A stretch of 64,000 nt of DNA from Labilibaculum manganireducens (GTDB taxonomy: Bacteria; Bacteroidota; Bacteroidia; Bacteroidales; Marinifilaceae), in NCBI RefSeq assembly GCF_002843385.1, contig NZ_MVDE01000005.1:1-64000 (forward strand), given 5' to 3'. The notes below the pieces were generated by a model that was given only the letters and a program-made list of their open reading frames with translations, was not told where the DNA came from and made no database searches. Positions 10,401-19,438 of this stretch are shown here, piece after piece. Positions within the stretch are counted from its first letter, which is position 1; every line of letters starts with the position of its first letter. The position numbers were made by a program, and so were the translations under genes.

Positions 10401-10451
10401 AATTTGAAAAGTTAATATGAAAACACAAACTAATAAAATCATTTTTTTCAT
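7449..10451 (-). CDS. SusC/RagA-family TonB-linked outer-membrane protein
   Basis: 1000 residues: signal peptide (ends near IVNAQT), a carboxypeptidase-regulatory-like beta-sandwich (GTVTSADDGIGMPGVSVVIKG through residue 105), a TonB-dependent plug (EVVVVGYGKQ TonB-box region, GEGINIRVRGASSL, LKDASAASIYGSRASNGVVI), then a long barrel ending TYMFGVNLSF with the C-terminal aromatic. It forms the pore of a SusCD importer with the downstream lipoprotein. No STN secretin domain is present, so classical sigma/anti-sigma regulation through this protein is unlikely. Confidence 0.96.
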   Translation of the reverse strand: MKKMILLVCVFILTFQIVNAQTKQITGTVTSADDGIGMPGVSVVIKGTSSGTSTDIDGKYVLSVQSSDILLFSFVGMTPLEITVGNQSVINVSMEAEAIGMDEVVVVGYGKQIKSEMTGAISKVNVEGLQKVPSPSFETSMQGKTSGVFIQQSTGKLGEGINIRVRGASSLSASNQPLYVIDGVVVTSQDQGGTGNQPTNPISDLNFDDIASIQILKDASAASIYGSRASNGVVIITTKSGGKNKKTVINVNYSVSIAKETNRLDMLNTQEYVELLGEGMENSGWALSDGMNGEESILDWGGFTSIEETADTDWQDEMFRTAVSSNYNISASGGNEKTRFYSGLSYSDQQGILIDNDFKRISARLNLDHQISDKVDFGIKFNLVRSVLDRVSHDNAFSTPTQLIAQAPYFPAFDDSGEPFAGTFYFNGLLASRYNSYETLVYRTFANAYVTCDILPELSFKSVFGVDNLTQREDQYWSRKTDDGQPAGKSYLRNVNMLNYSFDNYFTYSKVFNENHSLEAVLGMSIQKAERFVSRVGGKGFPSDEFQTIASAAENDDFYSDRTEFSYLSYFSRMNYKFMDKYLATLSYRVDGSSKFGDDNRYGGFYAGSLGWIISKEDFLLDNPLVSFLKVRGSYGITGNSEIGNFPSRGLFSGTRYAGNSAIEPTQLANAKLQWEKTAQTDIGIDFGFFDNRINGEFDYYYKKTTDLLLDRLLPYTSGYSSIAENVGELENKGVEITLNTNNLIGDFTWSTSFNISFNKNEVTKLIDPIQRNVNRVMVGEPIGVFYMKKYAGVDPDNGDALYFIEDGSDETTNDYSLAKDIIVGDPNPDFFGGLDNTFSYEGFDARIFFQFVYGNDIYNDAGRFMSANGDWVDNQTRDQLKRWQQPGDITDIPQARFGDSNGTRTSSRWISDGSYIRLKDVTFGYTLPKRLTQKMNVNKVRIYFTGQNLWTHTNFKGWDPEVSAPGNNRTQLSTNIQQGIDYYSTPQAKTYMFGVNLSF

Positions 10452-11049
10452 AAAATAAATTTTAAATTAGAAATTAAATTGTGATCATAATTGATTCAAG
10501 ACAAATACTATCATGCCTTTTTAGAAACATACATCTACCCAACAAATCAACTCTTAAACAATAATGCCTGGCTTTGTTTTTAATAGAAGAAAGGATTAAC
10601 ATCCTCCTACAACAAACTAATTGCCGAAAAATTAATAATGGTAAATAGCAAAATCACCCTTTGAACAAGGGATGGTTCTCTTTAATGGGGAAAATCGAGA
10701 ATTAAAAACCTGAATACTAAGCTGATTAAAAATAAGCACTCAATTAAAACAAATTTTATATCTCAAGAGGATTAGCCATTGGGCTAGCGGGGCAAATTTT
10801 CCTGGTTATTTTAAAAGGTCAGGATCCTTAAGAAGAAAACAGAACAAATAAATACTTTCATAATTTAAGGTTTTAGGTTAGTAGGGCTATTTAAATATGA
10901 AAATTGACATCCTGAAAATCAGTTGCAAATTCAAAAATTAGATTCATCTCCATCCACTTTATTAAAATCATCAAACTACCACACTTACAAATGATTACAA
11001 AACCACTTACTCATTCAAGTTAAGACTTTTTTTTTTAATAATCCAAACA
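10452..11049. other. Non-coding gap upstream of susC
   Basis: About 600 AT-rich bases with stops in all frames. On the minus strand TAGTATTTG near 10506 is a near-match to the Bacteroidota -7 element and could drive susC, but it has one extra spacer base. Nothing else is recognised. Confidence 0.4.
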
Positions 11050-11081
11050 AAAAAATGGAACCCAGAAAAAGATTCCATTTT
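11050..11081 (-). terminator. Terminator of small ferredoxin gene
   Basis: On the minus strand AAAATGGAA pairs with TTCCATTTT (plus 11073-11081 and 11052-11060), followed by a T-run and TTTG. It lies 21 bases beyond the ferredoxin stop. Confidence 0.8.
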
Positions 11082-11101
11082 ACATTGTAATTTAAACGCA
11101 T

Positions 11102-11272
11102 TTACTCCCCCTCAGAAATTGCTTCAACCGGACATACTTCAGCACAGGCTCCGCAATCAATACAAGTATCCGGATCTATCACATAAATATCTCCTTCCGA
11201 AATTGCATCTACCGGACATTCATTTATACAAGAACCACAAGCAGTACAGTCATCTGAAATAATATAAGCCAT
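11102..11272 (-). CDS. Small 2[4Fe-4S] ferredoxin, clostridial type
   Basis: A 56-residue protein, starting MAYIISDDCTACGSCINEC and ending ACAEVCPVEAISEGE. Two CX2CX2CX3CP motifs (Cys 9, 12, 15, 19 and 37, 40, 43, 47) are spaced as in clostridial ferredoxins. Such proteins are soluble low-potential electron carriers; partners encoded in this window are the 2-oxoacid oxidoreductase and the [FeFe]-hydrogenase. The gene is monocistronic, with a terminator just downstream. Confidence 0.93.
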   Translation of the reverse strand: MAYIISDDCTACGSCINECPVDAISEGDIYVIDPDTCIDCGACAEVCPVEAISEGE

Positions 11273-11447
11273 AATTTTATTATTTAAATTAAAAGTTATT
11301 TAATCAACTCAATCTGATTTAATTAAATTTACCACTTGCCATCTCTTAAAACAAGATGTAAACATCTCAATATGTTATTTAGATACATTCCAAATAATTC
11401 ACTATATTTATTCCACAATACATCAATCAAAAAAAAACAATCTATAT

Positions 11448-12266
11448 ATGGAATTTGAATTTAACAGCGTTGCAATCGCATTTGGAATGACCCTGTTTGC
11501 TGGTCTTGCTACGGGAATAGGCAGTGCAATTGCCTTTTTTGCCAAACGTACAAACACAAAATTCTTGGCACTTTCCTTAGGGTTTTCTGCCGGCGTAATG
11601 ATTTACGTATCACTTGTAGAAATATTTCAAAAAGCAAAAGATGCATTAATCCTTGATCATGGTGAAGTTACCGGTACTTGGTATACTGTTATTTCATTTT
11701 TTGGAGGAATTTTATTTATTGCAATTATCGACAAAATGATACCCTCCTTCGAGAATCCTCATGAGGTGAAAAAGATAGAAGATCTTGAAGGTGAAAAACC
11801 TGTGGACAAGAAATTAATGAGAATGGGAATGTTTTCTGCGCTTGCAATTGGAATTCACAATTTCCCGGAAGGATTAGCAACATTTGCTGCCGCATTAGCA
11901 GACCCTACGATTGCAATACCAATTGCTGTTGCGATAGCGATACACAATATTCCAGAAGGAATAGCAGTGTCGGTACCTATCTATTATGCTACCGGCAGTA
12001 GAAAAAAAGCATTCTTTTACTCTTTCCTTTCCGGATTAGCAGAACCTGTTGGCGCACTAATCGGATTTGTTTTAATCTATTCGTTTTTAGGCTTAAACAA
12101 TACTGTTTTTGGAGTATTATTCGGTGGAGTTGCTGGGATTATGGTTTTCATTTCGTTAGACGAGCTATTACCAACAGCTGAAGAATATGGAGAACACCAT
12201 ATTGCAGTTTACGGCTTAATTGCCGGCATGGCGGTTATGGCATTAAGCTTACTTCTATTCCTATAA
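11448..12266 (+). CDS. ZIP-family divalent metal transporter (ZupT-like)
   Basis: A 272-residue membrane protein with eight predicted helices. The two metal-site helices are plain: [14 protein letters not shown] near residue 145 and [14 protein letters not shown] near residue 170, both with the HNxPEG signature. A hydrophilic loop (residues 100-130, charged) separates the halves as in ZupT. It should import zinc or another divalent cation. Single gene ending in a terminator shared with nth. Confidence 0.92.
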   Translation: MEFEFNSVAIAFGMTLFAGLATGIGSAIAFFAKRTNTKFLALSLGFSAGVMIYVSLVEIFQKAKDALILDHGEVTGTWYTVISFFGGILFIAIIDKMIPSFENPHEVKKIEDLEGEKPVDKKLMRMGMFSALAIGIHNFPEGLATFAAALADPTIAIPIAVAIAIHNIPEGIAVSVPIYYATGSRKKAFFYSFLSGLAEPVGALIGFVLIYSFLGLNNTVFGVLFGGVAGIMVFISLDELLPTAEEYGEHHIAVYGLIAGMAVMALSLLLFL

Positions 12267-12276
12267 TAATATATTT

Positions 12277-12297
12277 AAAGCCTCAACTTGAGGCTTT
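12277..12297. terminator. Bidirectional terminator between the ZIP gene and nth
   Basis: AAAGCCTC / GAGGCTTT stem with an AACTT loop and T-rich sequence on the plus side. It overlaps the last codons of nth, so both convergent genes may end on it. Confidence 0.75.
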
Positions 12298-12945
12298 CTC
12301 ATTTTTCTTTTCTTCCTTCTCAAAATACTTACAATACTCTTTAATTCCGCACGCCTTACACCTTGGTTTTCTTGCTACACATACATACCTTCCGTGTAAT
12401 ATTAACCAGTGATGAGCTGTTGCAATATATTCCTCTGGAATAAACTTCACCAATTGTTTTTCTGTTTCCAAAGGAGTTTTAGAATTTGTTGTTAAACCAA
12501 TTCTTTCTGAAACCCTAAAAACATGTGTATCTACAGCCATAGCCGGCTTATCGTAAACTACCGAAGCAATCACATTTGCCGTTTTTCTGCCAACCCCTGG
12601 TAACTTCTGCAGTTCCTTAATATCATCGGGAACAATTTCTTTATAATCAGCCACCAGCATTTTCGCCATCCCCAGCAAATGTTTCGCTTTGTTATTTGGA
12701 TAAGAGCAAGAACGTATTAAATTGAAAACATCATCTTGAGTTGCGTGAGATAATTCAAAAGCAGTAGGATACTTTTCAAATAAAAAAGGAGTCATCATAT
12801 TAACTCTTTTATCGGTACATTGAGCCGACAAAATAACAGCAACTAATAATTCATATGGATTTGAATAATGCAACTCTGTTTCTGCAACAGGCATATTTTC
12901 TTTAAACCATGATATTATATTCTCAAATCTTTCTTTCTTTCGCAT
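12283..12945 (-). CDS. nth: Endonuclease III (DNA glycosylase/AP lyase)
   Basis: Base-excision repair of oxidised pyrimidines. 220 residues with the helix-hairpin-helix LPGVGRKTANVIASVVY containing the catalytic Lys, followed by AVDTHVFRVSERIGL with the catalytic Asp. The C-terminal [4Fe-4S] cluster loop CVARKPRCKACGIKEYC has the family spacing C-X6-C-X2-C-X5-C. A short charged tail follows. Confident assignment. Confidence 0.97.
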   Translation of the reverse strand: MRKKERFENIISWFKENMPVAETELHYSNPYELLVAVILSAQCTDKRVNMMTPFLFEKYPTAFELSHATQDDVFNLIRSCSYPNNKAKHLLGMAKMLVADYKEIVPDDIKELQKLPGVGRKTANVIASVVYDKPAMAVDTHVFRVSERIGLTTNSKTPLETEKQLVKFIPEEYIATAHHWLILHGRYVCVARKPRCKACGIKEYCKYFEKEEKKNEKASS

Positions 12946-13241
12946 AGCTAATTTATCCTTTCTGATTAATATTCGATCTCTAAATCCATCCTGTCTATTT
13001 TCAAGTTAAGAGTATCAAATATAATGCTCATCTTTATTTCGATCATACGAATTTAATAAAGTCAAAGAATTAAAATCCATTTGTTAATGCAAATTCTGAG
13101 ATTACACAAAATTTAATGAATCTTCCTGCGAAACAAAAGAACAATAAATGAATTCAAATCACCCACCATTACAAGGCCGAACAATACCTTTCCTATGTCC
13201 AAAAAGCACTTCAAATACACAAACATTAAAAAAACTTACAT

Positions 13242-13261
13242 TAATGTGAAATAATTCACAT
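13242..13261. promoter_or_regulatory. Palindromic operator-like site (Rex-like or CRP/FNR-like)
   Basis: AATGTGAAATAATTCACATT is a perfect 8+8 inverted repeat with a 4-base centre. It matches the Rex box core TGTGAA-N4-TTCACA and equally the CRP pattern TGTGA-N6-TCACA. It stands 152 bases before the papain-like gene. The rest of the 12946-13413 gap shows nothing clear. Confidence 0.45.
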
Positions 13262-13413
13262 TCCAACAGTTATAATTAGTTTTACATATAACTATTTTAT
13301 TGTAAATTCATGCCAACTGAAACTATAACAAGGTATTAGACTGATACTCTTGATATTTTTACTGTTTCAATAAAACTACAAAACCATTATTAAAAACTTT
13401 TAACAATTTACTT

Positions 13414-14271
13414 ATGAAAAAGAATTTAATTAGAATTACCTTACTCTCTGTATTCGCATTGAGCTTCCTGTTTTTAACACCTTCCTGTACTAGCAACGAC
13501 GATTCGATTGCAAATCAAGAGCAAATCCAGGATGAAAATATCATCATAAACTCGGGTTATTTGCCACTTCCAATTGAGCAATACAATAAAATTCCCAGTG
13601 CTAAACAAATCAGCACAACTAAATCATACCCACTTTCAGTAAATCTTTCCTGTCCTCCAATTCTTAATCAAGGCGGAGAAGGATCCTGCGTTTCCTGGGG
13701 AGTTGGATACGCTGGAAGAAGTATTAGCTGGCAAGCTTTATATGGTGGTTCATACAACTATAGCGTGAATATTTTCAGCCCCGAATACATTTACAATCAA
13801 ATTAAAGTTACCGACTGTGCCAGTGGCTCCTACGTAACTGATGGTTTAGATTTGGTTGTAGACCAAGGAGTTTGTGTTTGGAATGATATGCCGTACACTG
13901 ATATTTCCTGCGATGTATATCCGGACAATTACCAAGTATTGCAAGCTGCAAATTACAAAGCAGCAAGCTATAACACCGTGCCAAAAACAGTCGATGCATT
14001 TAAAGATCAACTTGCGGCGGGCAAACCAATTGTTGTTGGCGGACCTGTTTATCGTCAGTTTTACTATTTGGGCTATGATCAGATCCAAACCAAAACAGTT
14101 AGAAATTACGGCGGACATTGTTATTGTGTTGTGGGTTACGACGACAGTAAAGGTGCCTTTCTTGTAATGAACTCCTGGGGAACAAACTGGGGAACCAATG
14201 GATTTGGATGGGTTTCCTACAGCATCATGACCAAAGTATGGTCGGAAGCTTATGTATTAAACGAATTATAA
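13414..14271 (+). CDS. Papain-like (C1 family) cysteine peptidase, lipoprotein
   Basis: 285 residues with a lipoprotein signal (FLFLTPSC, Cys near 25). The mature part has the papain triad in order: QGGEGSCVSWG with the nucleophile Cys near residue 92, GGHCYCVVGYDD with His near residue 237, and MNSWGTNWGTNGFGW with the Asn. There is no long inhibitory propeptide, as in many Bacteroidota C1 homologues. Probable extracytoplasmic peptidase; substrate unknown. A strong terminator follows. Confidence 0.88.
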   Translation: MKKNLIRITLLSVFALSFLFLTPSCTSNDDSIANQEQIQDENIIINSGYLPLPIEQYNKIPSAKQISTTKSYPLSVNLSCPPILNQGGEGSCVSWGVGYAGRSISWQALYGGSYNYSVNIFSPEYIYNQIKVTDCASGSYVTDGLDLVVDQGVCVWNDMPYTDISCDVYPDNYQVLQAANYKAASYNTVPKTVDAFKDQLAAGKPIVVGGPVYRQFYYLGYDQIQTKTVRNYGGHCYCVVGYDDSKGAFLVMNSWGTNWGTNGFGWVSYSIMTKVWSEAYVLNEL

Positions 14272-14308
14272 AAATTGAAATTGTAGTCATTGAAACAAAG
14301 TCAGTTAT

Positions 14309-14343
14309 ATCCTGCTATTTATATAATAGCAGGATTTTTTTTT
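14309..14343 (+). terminator. Terminator of papain-like gene
   Basis: 11-base stem ATCCTGCTATT / AATAGCAGGAT with TATAT loop and a run of nine T. Confidence 0.93.
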
Positions 14344-14371
14344 GCCCAATTAAGTTCTCTCTAAGAGTATA

Positions 14372-14403
14372 ATACCAATCTATTTTGAAATTAAATTGGT
14401 ATA
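14372..14403. repeat. ATACCAAT...ATTGGTAT repeat
   Basis: TATTTTGAAATTAAATTGGT plus AT is 21/22 identical to 58351-58372, and its inverted relative occurs at 58210-58231. This copy also carries an inverted ATACCAAT at its left end. Confidence 0.6.
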
Positions 14404-14471
14404 ATTCGCTCCCTCCTGCACAAGTTAATGCTAATTCAAGAACAGATTAGTAATGTATCAGTACTTATTCG

Positions 14472-14479
14472 TAAATTTG
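14472..14479 (+). promoter_or_regulatory. -7 element of the ABC-F gene
   Basis: TAAATTTG matches the Bacteroidota -7 consensus TAnnTTTG and lies 27 bases before the ATG at 14507. A clear -33 element is missing, so the call is tentative. It lies inside the longer frame starting at 14453, which supports the later start. Confidence 0.4.
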
Positions 14480-14506
14480 AGCTTCAAAAATTTAAGAACA
14501 GATTAC

Positions 14507-16369
14507 ATGATATCATATTTACAGGTTGAAAACCTTACCAAAAGTTACGGAGAACTTACACTATTTGAAAACATTAGTTTTGGCGTTGGACAAGGACAAA
14601 AAATTGCATTAATTGCAAAAAATGGTACCGGAAAAACTACACTTTTAAATATTATCTCGGGACTAGACAGTCAGGATAGTGGAGATATCAGCTTTCGCAG
14701 TGATTTAAAAATAGCATATCTGGAACAAAACCCCGACCTCAACAACAGCAATACAATTCTTAATGAAGTCTTTAACTCCACAGATCCTGTTCTTTCAGTA
14801 ATTCGTGACTACGAAAGGATAATCAATGAAAATGATCAGGAAGCAATGACAGATATCATTGAAAAAATGGATCAATTCAAGGCCTGGGATTACGAAAACA
14901 AGGTGAAGCAAATCTTGTCCAAGCTAAAAATCGCCAATTTCGATCAAATTATTGGCGAACTTTCCGGGGGACAGAAAAAACGGGTTGGATTGGCTAAAGT
15001 TTTAATCACTGATGCTGATTTCTTGATTCTTGATGAGCCTACCAACCACTTGGATCTGGAAATGATAGAATGGCTTGAAGAATATCTTAACAAATCGAAA
15101 GGCACATTATTGATGGTTACTCACGACAGATATTTTCTGGATCGGGTTTGTAATGAAATCATCGAAATAGAGTCCAATACCATATTCACCTACAAAGGCA
15201 ATTATTCATACTATTTAGAAAAGAGAGCTGAGAGAATTGAAAATTTAAATGCTGAAGTTGGTAAGGCTCAAAAACTAATGAAAACTGAGCAGGAATGGAT
15301 ACGAAGAATGCCACAAGCCCGAGGAACAAAAGCCAAGTACAGAGTTGATGCCTTTGAGGATATCAAGAAAAAAGCAAGCTCTGGATTTAAAGAAACAAAA
15401 ATGGATTTAGATATTAAATCCGCAAGATTGGGAAATAAAATTCTGGAATTGGATCGTCTGTATAAAAGTTATGGTGATTTAAAAATACTGGAAAATTTCA
15501 GCTATAAATTTCAAAGGGGAGAAAAAATAGGAATTGTAGGTAAAAATGGCACGGGAAAATCAACCTTCTTAAACATGATTACCCGGAATATTGAAGCCGA
15601 TTCAGGTTCAATTGAAATTGGAGAAACTGTAGTTTACGGCTACTACAAGCAAGATGGCATTACAATTAATGAGAATGAAAGAATCATTGACGTAATTAAA
15701 GAAATTGCAGAATCTATTGATTTAGGCAATGGAAAAGTGATGTCGGCCTCTCAATTTCTGGAATACTTTCTTTTTCCAACTAAAACTCAGTACAATCAGG
15801 TTGCTAAATTAAGCGGCGGTGAAAAACGACGATTGTATTTGATGACAGTCTTGATGAAAAACCCGAATTTCTTAATCCTGGATGAGCCAACCAATGATCT
15901 GGACATTATGACTTTGAATGTTCTGGAAGATTATCTGCTTAGTTTTTCTGGATGTCTGATCATTGTATCTCACGACAGATACTTTATGGATAAAGTTGTG
16001 GATCAATTATTTGTATTTGAAGGCAATGGAATTATCAGAAATTTCCCGGGAAATTACACCATTTACCGTGATTCTTTAGATCAGCAGGAAAAGGAAATCA
16101 AAAAAACAGAAAAATTATCAACACCCAAAAAGGAAAAACCAAAATCGGAACTAACAAAAAAATTATCTTTTAATGAAAAAAGAGAGTTTGAGCAACTGGA
16201 AATAGATATTGAAACGTTAACATCAGAAAAAGAAGAAATAGAAATTGCTATGAGTTCAGGCAGCCTGTCGAACGATGAATTGATGGAAAAAGCAAGTCGT
16301 ATTGAAAAAGTTATTGAATTAATTGACGAAAAAGAATTCCGATGGCTGGAATTGAGCGAACGCGCTTAA
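14507..16369 (+). CDS. ABC-F family ATPase (Uup/EttA-like)
   Basis: 620-residue soluble protein with two ABC domains. First: AKNGTGKTT, LSGGQKKR and LILDEPTNHLD. Second: GKNGTGKST, LSGGEKRRLYL and LILDEPTNDLD. A charged inter-domain linker and a C-terminal Lys/Glu-rich coiled coil (from about residue 530) resemble Uup-type proteins. No membrane domain is present; the family acts on ribosomes or on nucleic acid. I start at MISYLQVENLTKSYGE rather than 18 codons upstream. A MATE exporter follows 54 bases later. Confidence 0.93.
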   Translation: MISYLQVENLTKSYGELTLFENISFGVGQGQKIALIAKNGTGKTTLLNIISGLDSQDSGDISFRSDLKIAYLEQNPDLNNSNTILNEVFNSTDPVLSVIRDYERIINENDQEAMTDIIEKMDQFKAWDYENKVKQILSKLKIANFDQIIGELSGGQKKRVGLAKVLITDADFLILDEPTNHLDLEMIEWLEEYLNKSKGTLLMVTHDRYFLDRVCNEIIEIESNTIFTYKGNYSYYLEKRAERIENLNAEVGKAQKLMKTEQEWIRRMPQARGTKAKYRVDAFEDIKKKASSGFKETKMDLDIKSARLGNKILELDRLYKSYGDLKILENFSYKFQRGEKIGIVGKNGTGKSTFLNMITRNIEADSGSIEIGETVVYGYYKQDGITINENERIIDVIKEIAESIDLGNGKVMSASQFLEYFLFPTKTQYNQVAKLSGGEKRRLYLMTVLMKNPNFLILDEPTNDLDIMTLNVLEDYLLSFSGCLIIVSHDRYFMDKVVDQLFVFEGNGIIRNFPGNYTIYRDSLDQQEKEIKKTEKLSTPKKEKPKSELTKKLSFNEKREFEQLEIDIETLTSEKEEIEIAMSSGSLSNDELMEKASRIEKVIELIDEKEFRWLELSERA

Positions 16370-16423
16370 ATTCTCAGAACTACATAAAATCAGCAGAGCT
16401 CTACAGCTCTAACAAGAAACTTA

Positions 16424-17770
16424 ATGAAAGATTTTACCACAGGAAATGTTACCAAACTAATACTGAATTTCACTTTACCGATGTTGTTGGGAAATGTATT
16501 CCAACAACTCTATAACATTGTGGATAGTATTATTGTTGGGAAGGTTTTGGGCAAAGAAGCTTTGGCATCCGTTGGAGCATCATTTCCAATTATTTTCACT
16601 CTAATTGCTTTACTTATTGGAATCGGATCCGGGTTTTCCATTGTAATTTCTCAATTTTACGGTGCAAAAGACATCAATAAAGTAAAAAGAGCAATTGATA
16701 CCATGTACCTGTTTTTATTCGGTGCCGGCATTTTAGTTTCGGTACTCGGTATCTATTTTAGTAAAGATCTTTTTCTTTTACTGCAATTACCGGTAGAACT
16801 AATACCTCAGGCAACAAGCTATTTGAATGTATACATGGCCGGAATGATCATGTTTTTTGGTTTTAGCGGAACAAGTTCGATTCTTAGGGGATTGGGAGAT
16901 TCCAAAACACCCCTTTATTTTTTAATACTGGCTTCTATCTTCAATATCATATTCGATTTGTTATTTGTAATGGTTTTTAAATGGGGAATTGCAGGAGCTG
17001 CATGGGCAACAGTATTGGCTCAAAGCGGTGCATTTATTTCCGGTATTATTTATTTAAACCGAAATCATAACATCATTAAATTTTCACTTTTCAAATTGGT
17101 TTTTGATAAGGAAATATTCATTACAAGTTTAAAGATTGGAATTCCATCTGGGATTCAGCATACTTTTGTTGCTCTTGGAATGATGGCCTTACTTGGAATT
17201 GTAAATACGTTTGGAACCGATGTAATTGCCGCCTATACAGCAGCGGGAAGAATTGACTCCCTGGCCATGATGCCGGCAATGAATTTTTCACAGGCGGTAG
17301 CTGCATTTGTGGGTCAGAATTTAGGAGCCAATAAAATTGACCGGGTTCGGCAAGGATTTAAGGTTACATTCATCATGTCGAATGTATTCTGCCTGATGAT
17401 GACGGCTATAATAATCCTATTTGGCAGTCACTTAATGAAACTATTCACCACAGATGCTAACGTAATTTCTATTGGTGAAAAGTACCTGATTATAGTGAGC
17501 TCATTCTATCTTCTGTTCTCAACAATGTTCACAACCAATGGAGTTTTAAGAGGTGCCGGCGACACATTAATACCAATGTTTATCACGCTCTTTTCCCTAT
17601 GGCTTATTCGTATTCCCTGCGCCTATTTTCTTTCATCACACATTGGGGAAACCGGAATTTGGTGGTCAATACCTATTGGCTGGTCAATGGGAACAATATT
17701 CTCATATCTTTACTACCGCACTGGCCGATGGAAAAAAAAATCAATTGTATCACATCAGGAATACTCATAA
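16424..17770 (+). CDS. MATE-family multidrug/cation efflux transporter
   Basis: 448 residues, 12 predicted helices in two homologous halves. N-terminal FTLPMLLGNVFQQLYNIVDS and GSGFSIVISQFYGA are typical of the bacterial MATE branch near DinF; the second half begins near GIPSGIQHTFVALGMMAL. It exports organic cations or drugs in exchange for Na+ or H+. Likely cotranscribed with the ABC-F gene. Confidence 0.93.
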   Translation: MKDFTTGNVTKLILNFTLPMLLGNVFQQLYNIVDSIIVGKVLGKEALASVGASFPIIFTLIALLIGIGSGFSIVISQFYGAKDINKVKRAIDTMYLFLFGAGILVSVLGIYFSKDLFLLLQLPVELIPQATSYLNVYMAGMIMFFGFSGTSSILRGLGDSKTPLYFLILASIFNIIFDLLFVMVFKWGIAGAAWATVLAQSGAFISGIIYLNRNHNIIKFSLFKLVFDKEIFITSLKIGIPSGIQHTFVALGMMALLGIVNTFGTDVIAAYTAAGRIDSLAMMPAMNFSQAVAAFVGQNLGANKIDRVRQGFKVTFIMSNVFCLMMTAIIILFGSHLMKLFTTDANVISIGEKYLIIVSSFYLLFSTMFTTNGVLRGAGDTLIPMFITLFSLWLIRIPCAYFLSSHIGETGIWWSIPIGWSMGTIFSYLYYRTGRWKKKSIVSHQEYS

Positions 17771-17840
17771 ACAGAATCTTATCTGCGAATAATTAAATAG
17801 AATTAATAATTAATCAACTTCAAGCTTCTAAAGGATTTGA

Positions 17841-17871
17841 TTGGTAAATCCACTTCAAACTCTTACCTTTG
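17841..17871 (+). promoter_or_regulatory. Promoter of yicC
   Basis: TTG (17841-17843), 20-base spacer, then TACCTTTG (17864-17871), a near-perfect Bacteroidota promoter. The ATG at 17892 is 20 bases downstream, which excludes the longer frame starting at 17841. Confidence 0.75.
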
Positions 17872-17891
17872 CCGAAATAAATAACCCATAT

Positions 17892-18770
17892 ATGTTAATA
17901 TCGATGACAGGCTTTGGTAAAGCCATTCTTGAACTGGAAAACAAAAAGGTTTCAATCGAAATCAAATCCCTAAACAGTAAACAACTAGATATCAATACCC
18001 GAATACCAAACCTTTACAAAGAAAAGGATTTGGTGATAAGGAATGAGATTAAAAATAAGCTGGAACGAGGAAAAGTAGAACTTTCCATTTTCATTGAAAG
18101 TGTTGGTACTGACAAAGAAACAAAAATCAACAAACCTATTGTTGAAGCGTACTACAAGCAATTAAATGAGCTGGCTCAGGATCTTGGAATCGCTATAGAC
18201 AAAGAGCCTATTTTGCAAACCATAGTGAAGTTGCCGGATGCTCTTAAAGTAGAATATCAAGAGCTTGACGAAGAAGAATGGAACCTGATTTTTGAAGGAT
18301 TTAAAACTGCCCTTGCAGGAATTATGGATTTCCGTAATCAAGAAGGAAATGCACTTCAGGAAGATATTTTTGCCAGAATAGAAAATATCGAGAATCTTTT
18401 GGCTCAAGTTCCTCAATATGAAAATGACCGAATTGAAACGGTCCGTACCCGAATTAATGATAATCTTAAAGATTTTGTTGAAAAACAGAATGTAGATAAA
18501 AACCGTTTCGAACAGGAAATTATCTACTATCTTGAAAAATTAGATATTACAGAAGAAAAAGTTCGTCTGGCTAACCATTGCAAATATTTTATAGAAACAT
18601 CGAATGCAGGCAACTCTGAGGGCAAAAAACTAGGTTTTATTGCTCAGGAAATTGGTCGTGAAATCAACACACTGGGTTCAAAAGCCAATGATTCCAACAT
18701 CCAAAAAATTGTAATTGATATGAAGGATGAATTGGAGAAAATAAAGGAACAACTTTTAAACGTCTTGTAA
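17892..18770 (+). CDS. yicC: YicC-family endoribonuclease
   Basis: 292 residues starting MLISMTGFGKAILELENKK, with the conserved N-terminal MTGFG and the C-terminal GFIAQEIGREINTLGSKAND block that marks the family. YicC proteins are RNases involved in small-RNA turnover in E. coli. The gene precedes gmk and nadD, a common Bacteroidota order, but an intrinsic terminator separates it from gmk. Confidence 0.93.
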   Translation: MLISMTGFGKAILELENKKVSIEIKSLNSKQLDINTRIPNLYKEKDLVIRNEIKNKLERGKVELSIFIESVGTDKETKINKPIVEAYYKQLNELAQDLGIAIDKEPILQTIVKLPDALKVEYQELDEEEWNLIFEGFKTALAGIMDFRNQEGNALQEDIFARIENIENLLAQVPQYENDRIETVRTRINDNLKDFVEKQNVDKNRFEQEIIYYLEKLDITEEKVRLANHCKYFIETSNAGNSEGKKLGFIAQEIGREINTLGSKANDSNIQKIVIDMKDELEKIKEQLLNVL

Positions 18771-18792
18771 TTATTACAATAAATCATATTTT

Positions 18793-18822
18793 AGCGTAGG
18801 GTTAGTCACTCTGCGCTTTTTT
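18793..18822 (+). terminator. Terminator between yicC and gmk
   Basis: AGCGTAGGG pairs with CTCTGCGCT (two G-T pairs) around TTAGTCA and is followed by six T. The gmk start is 18 bases beyond, so it may be an attenuator. Confidence 0.8.
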
Positions 18823-18840
18823 ATAATACTAATCTCTCTA

Positions 18841-19419
18841 ATGCAATATCAAATGTCTGGTAAATTATTTATATTTTCCGCTCCAAGTGGATCTGGAAAA
18901 ACAACAATAGTTCAACATCTGTTAAAACAGAATTTCAAGTTGGAATTCTCTATATCGGCCACCAGCAGAGCCAAAAGAGCCAATGAAATAGACGGTAAAG
19001 ACTATCACTTTTTATCTGTTGAAGAATTCAAAACAAGAATCGAAAACGATGAATTTCTTGAATGGGAAGAAGTTTATGAAGGTTGCTTTTACGGAACTCT
19101 TAAAAGTGAGGTTGACAAGATTAGAAAAAAAGGTAAAAACGTAATATTTGATGTTGATGTTGTGGGCGGAACAAATATCAAGAAATTTTACAAACAGGAA
19201 GCATTGGCTATTTTTATTCAGCCTCCGTCAATCACCGAATTGGAGAATAGATTGCGAAACAGAAATACTGATTCGGATGAAGTAATTGCCAAACGAGTTG
19301 AAAAGTTTAAATTTGAATTAGCTTTCTCCGATCAGTTTGATAAAATAATTGTTAACGATAAACTGGAAGATGCTTTCGCTGAAGCTGAAACAGCTTTGCA
19401 CGATTTTCTTAGTAAATAA
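18841..19419 (+). CDS. gmk: Guanylate kinase
   Basis: Phosphorylates GMP to GDP. 192 residues with the P-loop FSAPSGSGKTTIV, the GMP-binding segment SATSRAKRANEIDGKDYHF, and GTLKSEV. Two starts are possible, 18841 (MQYQMSG) and 18853 (MSGKLFIFSAPSG); the second fits the usual family N terminus but the first cannot be excluded. nadD follows after 19 bases. Confidence 0.96.
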   Translation: MQYQMSGKLFIFSAPSGSGKTTIVQHLLKQNFKLEFSISATSRAKRANEIDGKDYHFLSVEEFKTRIENDEFLEWEEVYEGCFYGTLKSEVDKIRKKGKNVIFDVDVVGGTNIKKFYKQEALAIFIQPPSITELENRLRNRNTDSDEVIAKRVEKFKFELAFSDQFDKIIVNDKLEDAFAEAETALHDFLSK

Positions 19420-19438
19420 GCGTATTACACAAAAAAGG

